From Paraphoma chrysanthemicola (lineage: Eukaryota > Ascomycota > Dothideomycetes > Pleosporales > Phaeosphaeriaceae), in the NCBI GenBank assembly GCA_020744225.1, contig JAGMWG010000025.1, forward strand, positions 124,001-188,000: a stretch of DNA of 64,000 nucleotides, written 5' to 3'. A program made the translations under genes and the position numbers. The notes below the pieces were generated by a model. It saw only the letters and a program-made list of their open reading frames with translations. It ran no database searches and was not told the origin of the DNA. The stretch's first letter is position 1. Every line of letters begins with the position of its first letter. Shown here piece after piece: positions 22,655 to 32,689 of the stretch.

Positions 22655-25138
22655 ATGTCTGGATACTATCCAGGCCACAATATTCCGCCCCAATACTACA
22701 ACGTGGATCCCAACGCGATTCCAAACCCAAATGTTCAGCATGCTGCGCCGGTAATGATGCCGCAAGGTTCTTACGCACCCAGTCTATCAGACAACCCATT
22801 TCAGGGCGGAATTCCTGGACCATTTGTTCAGTATAACGACGCCCATTTACAGCCTAGCTATGCGGACCAATATGAGGATTTCTCGGGACCTTTGGGTTCA
22901 GCGCAAGGCGCAAACGCTCGTGCGCGAAGGCGGCCAGTTCCCGGGGAACAAGTGAAGCATCGTAGAACGCGAAGCGGCTGCTTTACGTGCAGACAGCGCA
23001 GAGTCAAGGTGATGGGTCCATGTACTCGTGTTCATTATCGATACTAACGCCTCCCTAGTGCGATGAAAACCACCCCATTTGTGAACGTGAGTCTTTTCCT
23101 AGCCCCTCGAGCTCTATCATCATCTGACTCTCTTCGCTACAGGATGTCGTAAGGGCAATCGCGAGTGCATCTACCCAGATTCACAATCGTCACAGAAGTC
23201 AGCTCGCAGTGGGTCCAAATCGGGGAAGTCCAATGCCGCGGAGAATGCGTCTTCTCCCGAAGATCATGATGAAGATGACGGAGGGCGCCTTCCCGCTATT
23301 CTCGATGATGAAGAGGACGACTATGACTATGACGACGGTCTGATGTCGGGTAGTCAAGACATGCGCGACTCTCCTCACACGCCAGGATCGATGCTCGACC
23401 AGAGCACGTCTCCTTCCACCGAAGCCTCTTCCACGGTTCCCCCCACTACCCGTCCATCGTTATCACGGAAAGGTAGCGCGCAGACTGGAAATATCGCCTC
23501 AGTAATGAAGAGCAGTTCAGCGAAAACACCGAGCTTGCAGTTCTACCTCGACTACTTCCGCAACCACATCACTGTTCATCATTACTCCCTGAAGCGCGAC
23601 ACGTCGAATTTCCTCAAAGGTGACTTTCTAGCACAAGCCATGAAGTTTGAGCCTCTCAAATACGCAGTTGCTGGCTACGCTGCTTACTTCCATACTCTCG
23701 CCCAGCCAGATGGTCGCATGTCTACATTCCTACACTTCTATAATGAGTCAGTCAGGAAACTCAGAGAGGCAATTACAAGGAACAAGAAACAAGGTCTTGC
23801 AACATTTCTGACCATACTCCAGCTGGCGAGCATCGAGGCAAGTAAGATGCAATTGTTTACAGCACTGTTTCCTAACAATTAACACAGGAGATGCTCGGGG
23901 ACTGGGTCAACCTCATGGGCCACCAAAAAGCAGCTTTCGACATGCTCACGAAGCTCTACGATCCGCACAGCATCACTCAATCCGATTTCTTACTGAAGGT
24001 CAGCCTGTGGTACATCAGGTTCGATCTATTCGTCGGGTTCCAATCTGGAGGCGAATCGGTACTCGGTCGAGATTGGTTCGAAGCAATTCACCAATGCTAC
24101 GCGCAAAAGGTCCGCGACAACCCTGACGATCTTGGTTGCAAGTACGAAGAGCGCTTCGCGTATTCCCGGCTGGTAGCGAAAGATTCGAACGATCTCTTTG
24201 CTCGAACACAGAAAGGCCTAATCTCACCGGAAGACTTCATGAGACAGCTTCCTCTGTTAAAGGAGAAGGTAGAAACACTACATTCGAGCATTCCTTTGGA
24301 ACTTTTGGACCCGAAATACAAAGTCAAGGAGATGCCTGGTGAACGCGATCCGAACGATATCGTCGATCCTTACGAACCCGGTGTTATTTGGGGCGGACCA
24401 CTATTCACAACGAATTTCCTGTTCCTAGACATATGGGGCATTGTATTCATGTTCGGCATTTCGGAAGCCATGGCCCTGCGGAAAGAGATTTTCGACACGG
24501 AGCTGGCGGGTGAGGCATTGAAAGCAGTACAGGTTTTTGAGGCAATGTGTGCGTATCCTGACGCACCCGCGGGAATGCTGTTGGAGGCACAAGTCAGTTT
24601 TGCAATCGCGTTCATCTTTCTTCCAAAGGAGCCAAAGACATTTCAGTGGTGTCGACGGACATTTGCAAAAGTAGAAGCATCTGGGTAAGCTACCATCTCA
24701 CAACACGCATGGACTGATGCGCTTCCGCATACACCATCATGTCAAGCCCGCATGCATCTGTGCTGATGACACACTAGGTACATATACTCAGACGTCTTGC
24801 GAAATCGCATGCTCGAAACGATGGGCGCAGGCCCATCGGATTGGTGGCTCCCCGACGACGAACGCTGCCCGCCCATCATTCGGTCTATCAAAGACTTCAT
24901 CAAAGAGCGAACGATGGCACCGAAAGATCAGGTCTCGAACGATTTACGAGAGATGAGGGGTATATTCAAGTCTCTCACCATATCTGACTCCCCGCCCTCA
25001 GACACGATGACTGTCACAAGCGCAGACAGCACACCTGCAGGCATGCCAGGGGCCTCGCCTGATTGGGCTTCGGGTTACGGCAGCGATCGCAAGTCATCGA
25101 ACGCAGATACCTATGGATCGCAGTATTCCGGGCAGTGA
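22655..25138 (+). CDS. Zn2Cys6 transcription factor with fungal-specific domain
   Basis: Five exons give 744 residues: 22655-23008, 23059-23086, 23143-23837, 23888-24684, 24778-25138. The binuclear zinc cluster spans residues 109-136 (Cys 109, 112, 119, 126, 129, 136; CX2CX6CX6CX2CX6C) and is preceded by a basic stretch KHRRTRSG. Exon 2 is only 28 nt and encodes CDENHPICE of the cluster. An acidic Asp/Glu/Tyr segment (about 195-210) and a Ser/Thr-rich linker follow, then the helical C-terminal region common to fungal C6 regulators (for example FYLDYFRNHITVHHYSLK; DWVNLMGHQKAAFDML). Intron 3 (23838-23887) begins GCAAGT, a GC-AG intron with a CTAAC branch site; reading through it gives a stop at once. 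Moc3-like C6 regulators look similar; target genes are unknown. The next gene downstream is not obviously a target. Confidence 0.85.
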
Positions 25139-26578
25139 GGAAAGGCCTTGGAAAAGCAGCCATTGGCTCCAGAGGCTCACCACCCGTCTGGTGCTATGAC
25201 ACGTAGATAACGCCGACCTCACCGGACAGTTGGAAGCATGCATCTCATCATCGAATCTGAAACCACTCTACTCGAATTGTTCAGCCCTGTCCCGCGCAAC
25301 CATTGTGGCAGATTGACTTCCGAGAGGCGTTTGGTGACACGTTGATCGACAGATCTAGCGGCGTGCTGCATTATGGTGCACAACAGCTTCATGGTGGAAC
25401 GGGCCCGCAGCAGGCATCGATCAAAAAGGCAAGATGGAGCGAATATGCACGAAGACGTGGTTACTGCCCATGTCGTTGCTGCACGTTAGTTTCAACGTCC
25501 ACCGAGCAGAAGTCCCGTAGTCCCACCGATGACGGCCACGGCTGTAAGGGAGGCGCGTAGACGTCGGAAAGACCGAACCTTGAATAGATGTGCGCATGGA
25601 TGATTGAAGGATATACCCAGTGAAAAGAGGAAAACAATGGTCACGGCGCATGGCGGTCAGGATGTACATGGCGTGGACAAATCCGAACATGGCACAGCTC
25701 GGCGACGAGATGTAGGTCTTCTAGTTTTAGCGTAGACGGAAGACGTTCCGGTGCATGTAGGAATAGCAAGATTACTGATGCCAGACTTTCCAAATACATG
25801 GTGTTGCCACAAGGTTGGGCCGAGGCCTAAAGCGGATAGAGTACAGTACGTACTTCTCAGCCCAAAGTCGAGGCATTGTTTCTCATTCAATGCGGACGCC
25901 CTCGTTAGTTGCAACAAAAGCTCGTCTGTTGCAGATGAGCTTTCTGCACCTACAAGGTTGCTGACAATTGCGTGTGCCAATGATCAGGCCGCGCGGTCAA
26001 TTTGCTGCCATTTTATATCGAATTCGCTCGAAACATGCCTGTTTGGCCACATGCTGAACTTACCAAGGAACTGTCATGGAATGGTGAAACTGGCAGCTTT
26101 AGGTCAGGTGTTTCACACGTTGATAACTCTGCACCAGCCGAGTCTAGCCTCGAGGTCCTTGTAATACATGATTCAAGTGCGTGACTACGTTGAACCTGAG
26201 GCAGAAGGCAGTTCACAAAGCAGTCACGTTTGTTCACAGTAGCAAGCCATAAGGTCCTGCAATTTCAAGGGCATTTGAGGCGAAGCATTGATGCTCTAAT
26301 GCATATCAAGCCATGGTATCCGCGAATATAGACATGTTGCAAGTCAATGCTGCTTCGAGGTCTGGAGTCTGGTCAGTTGGCCGTTTGGGGATGCATCACA
26401 GAGGGTTCACAACGGCTGGCCAAAATGGGGTTAGTGGGGCTGATCACCGCGCAGCTGCTGTTTTAGTGCGGCAGGTGCGTGCGTGGATTCAACAAGCTCC
26501 CCAGGCACAGCACGACGAGACCAAACCCACGTTGAGACACGCGCATAGCTCAAAACACTCTGTCCTGAATACGTCATC
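25139..26578. other. Intergenic, no gene recognised
   Basis: 1.4 kb between two plus-strand genes. The frames at 25303-25560 (plus), 25657-25980 (minus) and 25751-26164 (plus) overlap antisense and carry no known motif. It presumably holds the 3' flank of the regulator gene and the promoter of the BAR-protein gene. Confidence 0.5.
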
Positions 26579-27993
26579 ATGGACAACCTCGGAAAGATCA
26601 CGAGTTTTGGAAAGAACATCTCGTACGTGCTGCTTCTGCTTATCGCGGGACCCTTGAGCCTCAGGTCGACATAGGCAGCGCAAGATATCTTATGCTGACA
26701 TGGCGGCTGCAGTGCTTCGTTCACGCCTTGGGCGGCCAGGACCCAGCAGTATGTTAAGGAGCAGGTCGGAAATGTCGAGGACAAGGTGCGTAGGCCCAGG
26801 GGCACATTGTCCGCAACCTCGAGGAAGTGGATGAAGCCCGCCGGTGGCCCTTGTGAAATGCTACGTTAACACGCCGCACTACAGACTCAGCTCCCTCCGG
26901 ACTACATCGAACTCGAGAAGCGCGTCGATGCCTTGAAGAAGGTGCACACGACCATGCTCCAGGTCACGTACGGCTCCTCAGCGCCCTGTCCCAGCCGTCC
27001 ACCCCATCTAACACGCACGCTCTCCTAGTTCACAATACTCAAACGAGGCCTACGACTACCCAGCCAACATCCGCGAGTCTGTCAACGACCTCAGCCGCAC
27101 TGTGACGGAGAAGGTCCAGCTGCTCTCCAGCGCAACCTCCCCCGCCGAGGCCCAGGCTGCCCTGACCGCCCCTCCCTCCGCAAAGCCGCAGCCAAAGACG
27201 TTTAGCCATGCTGTCGCCCGCGCCGCGCTCAACGCCTCACATTTGCTCACGTCGGAGCAAACCAGCTCCAGCGAAGATCCGCTTGCTACAGCACTCGAGA
27301 AGTACGCCATCGCCAGCGAGAAGGTCGGCGAGGCCCGTCTTGCACAGGATGCCCAGATCCAGAGCCGCTTCCTCGCGGGCTGGAGCACAACACTCAACAC
27401 CAACATTCAGTTTGCGACGCGTGCTCGCAAGGCGGTAGAGAATTCGAGACTGAGCCTGGATGCGACCAAGGCCAGCGCAAAGGGCCCTGCCTTCACCCTG
27501 CCCGGCCAGGCTGGACGCAAGGACGTCAGCGAGGAGGATTTGAGCGAAGAAGCTCGTGCCAAGATTGAACAGGCCGAGGACGAGTTTGTTGGTCAGACAG
27601 AGGAGGCTGTCGGCGTCATGAAGAATGTACGTCTCCTCCGCTCACCAGGGCCAGCACGCAGCCTTTGATCCATGAGACACTAACTTGCTCTAGGTCCTCG
27701 ATACCCCCGAGCCGCTCCGCAACCTCGCCGACCTCATTGCCGCCCAGCTCGAATACCATAAGAAGGCATACGAGATTCTGTCGGAGCTGGCACCCGTCGT
27801 GGACCAGCTTCAGGTCGAACAGGAGGTGCGTAGACATCAGTCTTCTGATTTCTAGTTCGCCTGTGCTATTTGAAGTCCTTTTGACTTTTGCGCGCGCGTT
27901 CTGATGCTTGCTTGCAGCAAAAGTATCGCAAACCCAACTGATGCGTTTATGTGATGACAGGCTAGTTACCGCAAGGCACGTGAAGAGTTGTGA
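26579..27993 (+). CDS. GVP36: BAR-domain protein, GVP36-like
   Basis: Six exons give 320 residues: 26579-26622, 26713-26785, 26885-26967, 27029-27626, 27694-27825, 27961-27993. All introns are GT-AG. The N-terminus MDNLGKITSFGKNIS, ARTQQYVKEQVGNVEDK, then TQLPPDYIELEKRVDALKKV and SQYSNEAYDYPANIRES, is the hallmark of fungal Gvp36-type BAR proteins. These form curved coiled-coil dimers on Golgi/endosomal membranes and act in vesicle traffic and endocytosis. The whole chain is helical and charged, length as in yeast Gvp36 (326). The last exon codes only ASYRKAREEL. High intron density at the 5' end obscures the gene if only long frames are considered. Confidence 0.85.
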
Positions 27994-28295
27994 GATCTTA
28001 GAGAGATTCAACGCAGCATGGATTGCAGGATGCAGTTGAGCGAACACGTTGGCGCAAGGTCGACATTGACCTCCGGCATTAGCAGTATGGAGACGGGCAG
28101 GCGCAGGATTTCGTTGCTCGTTTGTTCCACGGCCTTCTTTTAGACGTTTGGATTTCTACCTAACTGGAGAAGCAGCTTTGCTATGCAGTTGAACTTCGTT
28201 CAAATGGAATCATCAAATCATAAGACGTGCACTTCTCCTGTCACCATGTCGCACCACATCATGTCACATCACATGAGTCTGACCTCCCCTGCACA

Positions 28296-28970
28296 TCACC
28301 GAAACACCCCACTCTCATCCTTAAACTGCCTTGCCTGGCCCCTCGCAAACTCGGCCATTTCCCCATCCCCATCCCTCTCTTCCTCTTTTTCACCCGGAAT
28401 ATACTTCCTCATCACCGCATCCACATACCCCTCCGGCACTCCCACGCTCACCGCATCCTCAATCCCCCGATTCATTCGATACACATACTCCTTCCTAGGC
28501 TCGTCCGGCTCAATCCGCTGTCGATCAATATACACCAACATATCCAGCGTCTCGTCTGCCGGTTCCGTCACATCGATCTTTGAATGCGGGGATACCGGAT
28601 CCGACGGCTTGCCTGCGGACCAGAAGGCACAGGGTAGGCGTTCTTTGGTGTATGCAATGGGCACGCCTTCGTTTTTGTCGAGGCGGGATTCGTCAGCGGG
28701 GGTTAGCGAGTAGACGAGGCCGTAGACTTCGGATGCGTAATCTTCTTCTGCTTCTTCTTCTCCCTTGGTAAATGAGGTTGGGGATGTGGATGAGGGGATT
28801 TGCACGACGTTTGCGTAGCCCCGGTCGTTGATGATCCAGGTGTAGTTTGAAAGACGTGCGATGCCGAGGTATTTTGCGTCGGGGCATCGGATGGACATTT
28901 GGTGCAGCCAGAGGTTGGAGCCGTAGCCGAAGTAGATTGTTGGTTTGGTTGCGGTGGTCGTCGTAGACAT
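28296..28970 (-). CDS. Gamma-glutamylcyclotransferase-like protein
   Basis: Single exon, 224 residues from the ATG at 28970. The fold signature IYFGYGSNLW (about 12-21) is the substrate-binding loop of the GGCT/butirosin BtrG superfamily. YGLVYSLTPADESRLDKNEGV contains the Glu that acts as general acid/base in human GGCT, which releases 5-oxoproline from gamma-glutamyl dipeptides in glutathione turnover. Fungal family members of this length are mostly uncharacterised. The frame is open upstream to 29132 (54 more codons) but that extension is low-complexity and His/Ser/Gln-rich, so I take it as leader. An acidic tail (GEKEEERDGDGE) precedes the stop. It is convergent with the BAR gene. Confidence 0.8.
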   Translation of the reverse strand: MSTTTTATKPTIYFGYGSNLWLHQMSIRCPDAKYLGIARLSNYTWIINDRGYANVVQIPSSTSPTSFTKGEEEAEEDYASEVYGLVYSLTPADESRLDKNEGVPIAYTKERLPCAFWSAGKPSDPVSPHSKIDVTEPADETLDMLVYIDRQRIEPDEPRKEYVYRMNRGIEDAVSVGVPEGYVDAVMRKYIPGEKEEERDGDGEMAEFARGQARQFKDESGVFR

Positions 28971-30013
28971 GGCGTGTTGGTGGTCCTGGTCTGGGTCTTG
29001 GTTTGGGAGAGGGTGTTGGAGCTGGAGGTGGGATTGGGATTGGGATGAAAGAGGGAGAATGTGGGATGTGCTGAGGGATATGAAGAGTGCTGAATAGTGG
29101 AGTAGGAGCATTTGGTTATGATGATCATTCAACGGATGTGATTCAAGCGGGGTTGGGTAGCTGGTAAATCGATGGAGCAGATGTCAAAAGTGAGGAACCT
29201 TGTGTGCTTGATTGAGGCCTTGGGCACACTTTGACGACCAAGACAAGTACCAGAAAGATGTTCAAGGATTTTGAGCGTCGTTGAAGACCTCTGGAGGACT
29301 GGCAGGGTAGCCATCGCGTGCTCCGATTTAGCGTCTTGCATGTTTACTAAGCAATTTTCCTTTGTACCTTTCGTGATGCCGTCCTCCTTTTGCTCTTCTA
29401 CCATTCGAGCCTTTTGCATTTCAGACACAAAAATATGTGTATATATCTGAGGAAGCGGTTTTTAGACGAACCCGTGGAGTTCACGCGTGGCATCGTGTGA
29501 CACATTCGTTACAATCCACCTCCCAACCCACCGGACTGTACCCACTACATTGTCTCGGCGGACTCCCTACTTGGCGGCATTAATGCTCGAGATAACTTTC
29601 TGACCGCACAAACTTACGTATATGGACAGCTCAAACACTTATGTTCAGAAGCATGATGTTACATTACTCTTTAGGACGACGTCATAGATCGCATGAACAG
29701 CCATGCACCGCAATATACATCGTGATTCATGCATTATGGTTCCCCCACCGCGGTTCCTCGGGACTCTGCCCGACTTAGCCAAGCGAGCGGACACCAAGTC
29801 TAACATGGTACCAAAGACTACAAATACAGATTGACTCTGTCCCGCTGAAAGATCTCAACATCTTCCTCTTGACCCTCAGTTTTATCCGGTGGGAACAATA
29901 ATCCGCGGAAGCCGGTCTCTTACAAAAGCATTCAGATCCCGAGATTGGTATCATCAGCTAGTTCATCAATACCATCGTCGCAAGAGAAGGGAATTAGAAG
30001 CACAAGAAGAAAC
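28971..30013. promoter_or_regulatory. Divergent intergenic region GGCT-like / SDR
   Basis: About 1.0 kb between genes pointing away from each other. A 99-codon minus frame at 29129-29428 has no motif. The promoters of both genes should lie here; no specific element was recognised. Confidence 0.45.
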
Positions 30014-30724
30014 ATGCCAACATACTTCCTCACCGGCGCCAATCGCGGCATAGGCCTCGAATTCGTACGCCAACTCGCCTCGAAACCCAATACCACCATC
30101 ATCGCAGCCGTCCGCTCAAAAGCAAACGACACATCCGAACTCGCCTCGCTCAACACCTCACACAACATCCACATCATCGAATGCGACGTCTCGTCGCTCG
30201 ATTCGCTGTCCAGCCTGGAATTCCGCGTCGCCGAAATCCTCTCCAAGACCGGTTCGAATCTCGACTTCCTATTCAACGTCGCAGGCATCAACGCCACGTC
30301 TGCAGACACGAGCTTGAATCTCATGCCCGAAAGCTTGCAAAACCACATGCAAACAAACGTCTTCGGCCCCGCCAAGATTGTCCAAAGTCTGGCGCGCTAT
30401 CTGGCTCGCGGCGCCGTGGTCCTGAATATGACGTCTGGACTGGGCAGTTTGACGGTCGCGACAGATGTAACTAAATGCTGTACTTACAGTATGAGCAAGG
30501 CGGCGCTGAATATGCTCACGCTGCATCAGGCGAAAGATCTCAAGGGTGCGGGGGTTAAGGTTATTTGCGTGGATCCTGGGTGGGTGAAGACGAGGATGGG
30601 TGGGAAGGGCGCGATGATTGAGGCGGAGGTTAGTGTGGGAAGTATACTAGATGTTGTGAAGGGGTTGAAGGATGGGGATAGTGGCAAGTTTTATAGGTAT
30701 GATGGGGCGATTGTGCCGTGGTGA
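30014..30724 (+). CDS. Short-chain dehydrogenase/reductase
   Basis: Single exon, 236 residues from ATG 30014 (MPTYFLTGANRGIG). The Rossmann nucleotide-binding motif TGANRGIG (about 7-14), the adenine-ring Asp in IIECDVSS, and the catalytic triad region NMTSGLGS...YSMSKAAL, followed by VDPGWVKTRMGG, identify a classical SDR similar to C-factor/sniffer-type NADP oxidoreductases. The usual NNAG motif reads FNVAG here. The substrate cannot be told. The frame extends 23 codons upstream to 29945 (GTG at the first position); the chosen ATG starts exactly at the first beta-strand, as in the family. Neighbour genes give no pathway hint. Confidence 0.85.
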   Translation: MPTYFLTGANRGIGLEFVRQLASKPNTTIIAAVRSKANDTSELASLNTSHNIHIIECDVSSLDSLSSLEFRVAEILSKTGSNLDFLFNVAGINATSADTSLNLMPESLQNHMQTNVFGPAKIVQSLARYLARGAVVLNMTSGLGSLTVATDVTKCCTYSMSKAALNMLTLHQAKDLKGAGVKVICVDPGWVKTRMGGKGAMIEAEVSVGSILDVVKGLKDGDSGKFYRYDGAIVPW

Positions 30725-31045
30725 ACGAGAGGATGGATTGTGGGCTGCAGGAGCGGTAAATTGTTGAGATGGACTACAGCAAGTCCACGAAAGAAAAGAG
30801 ACAAAACTTATGTTATGGCTCAAAAGTGTATTGTTCAGTGTCTTCTGGTGTCCTCTTCGCGAGCGTGATGTTTCACTGCCAAACAGTTGTCTATAACAGC
30901 TTTCACTGTCACTTCGTTCGCCCATTGTTATTGTTCCATGTCAATAGGAGTAGTACGACTTTCATTCTACCAGCTATATCTTCCCCCTCACCCAGTACAG
31001 AATATCACGCCATCAGCTCGCCCTGTCCCTTTCTCAACTATCAAC
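30725..31045. other. Short intergenic spacer
   Basis: 321 bp between two co-directional genes. It contains the frame extending the next gene upstream to 30887, whose translation is hydrophobic and Ser/Tyr-rich and more likely leader than protein. Confidence 0.5.
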
Positions 31046-32275
31046 ATGAAGGTCTCAACCGCCACGACGTCAAGACCCTTCTCTCCGCCACCGGAGGCCA
31101 GCGATCCCGCTTCCATCTCCTTCAATCCCAGCAGAGCATATCCAAGTCTAGCCACGCTACCCTCAACGCCTCCGGATACGCCAGACAAACTCGTCAACGC
31201 CACCATTCCGGCCACCCAGACTCCCCAAGTCCGCACAACATCCACCAGCACCACGCTCTCTTTCTGCCTCCCAACATCCCTCTCCTTCTTCCACCGCCTG
31301 ACCTGGGAACAAACCCCCTGGATCGAACATACCCTCGATTCACGCCCCTTAACTCCCATCTCGCCCCACGACGCACGCATCATCGCCGCGCAACTGTCCC
31401 ATGCCACCAACACCCCTATATCGCCGCTCTCCATCGAAAAAGCGCTATTTTTTGGCTCCTCCTACCCACTCGCAACAACCGCAGCCGACACGCTGATATC
31501 CAGCAAAATAGGCACCTTCCCTCTCCTCTTCATCGTGTTTCCACACTTATCACACAAAACGCAACACCCCGCGCACAACGCAAACTTCCTGCGTATCTGG
31601 CACGACCAAATCGTCAAGCCGGCCTTTGACGCCGCGTGGCATGCGAGTCGTCAGGCACCCACGTACGGCGCGGCCATCGATGGCCTAACGCGGATCCAGC
31701 AACCGCACGGCGTACGCACGGCGTTCGATGCGTGGCCTTGGTCGGGCCCTGCTGCGTTATTGCAGAAGCGCGGTGAGTGTACGAAAGCCGTGAGGGAGGT
31801 CTGGCCACAGGATTCCGAACTCCTGGGGCGGGCGTGGACGAGCATGAAGGGCATGTTGCGGGGGTGTCCGGGGCTGGAGGAATATCGCGAGCCGGTGTTG
31901 TTAGCGGTGGGGAGGGGGACGATGGATTGTGGACATGATGTTGGTGTGAGTGAGGTGTTTGAGAAGGTACAAGGGGTATGGACGGAGTTTGGACATGTGA
32001 GCGAAGTGGTACGGGATAGTTTCAGGGTGGTGGTGGAGGCTGTTGTTGGGACAGGAAGGGCAAGGAATGTAGGCGATGATGTGGATTGCGATGACGAAGT
32101 GGGGAGGACGTTCTCGTGTGATTTTGAGGACAAAGACGAGGATGAGGATGAGGACGATAGAGAAGAAGTGGAGAAAACAGATGGGCGGGGAGGTAAGCGA
32201 AAGGAAGGCAGTCGCGCTCAGCCTGAGGATGATGGCGATAGTAGTGGACATCGAATCAAGCGGCGGAAGATGTAA
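31046..32275 (+). CDS. Conserved-looking hypothetical, likely nuclear
   Basis: Single exon, 409 residues from ATG 31046 (MKVSTATTSRPFSPPP); the frame is open to an earlier ATG at 30887. I do not recognise a family. What can be seen: a Ser/Thr/Pro-rich N-terminus (1-80), a central globular-looking part (about 80-330) with many Trp (FFHRLTWEQTPWIEH, RIWHDQIVKPAFDAAW, AFDAWPWSGPAALLQKRGE), then an acidic Asp/Glu stretch (FEDKDEDEDEDDREEVE) and a basic end RIKRRKM resembling a nuclear localisation signal. Codon usage is C-rich at third positions, as in neighbouring genes. A long alternative frame on the same DNA (30769-31629) is more likely a shadow. No role is claimed. Confidence 0.65.
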   Translation: MKVSTATTSRPFSPPPEASDPASISFNPSRAYPSLATLPSTPPDTPDKLVNATIPATQTPQVRTTSTSTTLSFCLPTSLSFFHRLTWEQTPWIEHTLDSRPLTPISPHDARIIAAQLSHATNTPISPLSIEKALFFGSSYPLATTAADTLISSKIGTFPLLFIVFPHLSHKTQHPAHNANFLRIWHDQIVKPAFDAAWHASRQAPTYGAAIDGLTRIQQPHGVRTAFDAWPWSGPAALLQKRGECTKAVREVWPQDSELLGRAWTSMKGMLRGCPGLEEYREPVLLAVGRGTMDCGHDVGVSEVFEKVQGVWTEFGHVSEVVRDSFRVVVEAVVGTGRARNVGDDVDCDDEVGRTFSCDFEDKDEDEDEDDREEVEKTDGRGGKRKEGSRAQPEDDGDSSGHRIKRRKM

Positions 32276-32689
32276 GAGGCCAGGCTTACCGAAAGACAAC
32301 AATACGTAATATATCTATGGAGCCACCGGGTTGTCTCGTCAGGGTTGTCTTGGACTAACGAAACGGCGGAAGTGCTGAATCAATGGGCCACGACCAAATC
32401 TCAGTGCACAGGCGTCATGTGAAGTAGAAGGCAATGTCAACGACAGTGGTATTAAATTTGTAAGTTGCGAAGATCAACATTGAGATCCATATATCGCACT
32501 AGACTATCCACGTTATGAAGTTAACATATTCGACTTCCATGATCACTCTCAGCGACAAGCGATGCTGCAACAGCTTGCGCACCAAGCACGTCCTGTACCT
32601 GAGAACTACCGCCCATTTCCTTCATGGTATCATGGCAACAAAGTCTCATGATTTTGAGACTATGCGCTCGTGAAAGAGCGGCTATGCGC
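32276..32689. other. 3' spacer between convergent genes
   Basis: 414 bp between the ends of convergent genes. The minus frame seen at 32521-32751 overlaps the last exon of the transporter gene in another frame. Nothing else is recognised. Confidence 0.5.

Noticed and set aside
23838..23882. Premature stop in the Zn2Cys6 gene
   Set aside because: It lies in a GC-AG intron; removing it restores LASIEEMLGDW.
30769..31629. 286-codon plus-strand frame overlapping the unassigned gene
   Set aside because: It is offset by one frame from the better-composed 409-residue protein and is Ser/His/Pro-rich, typical of a shadow.
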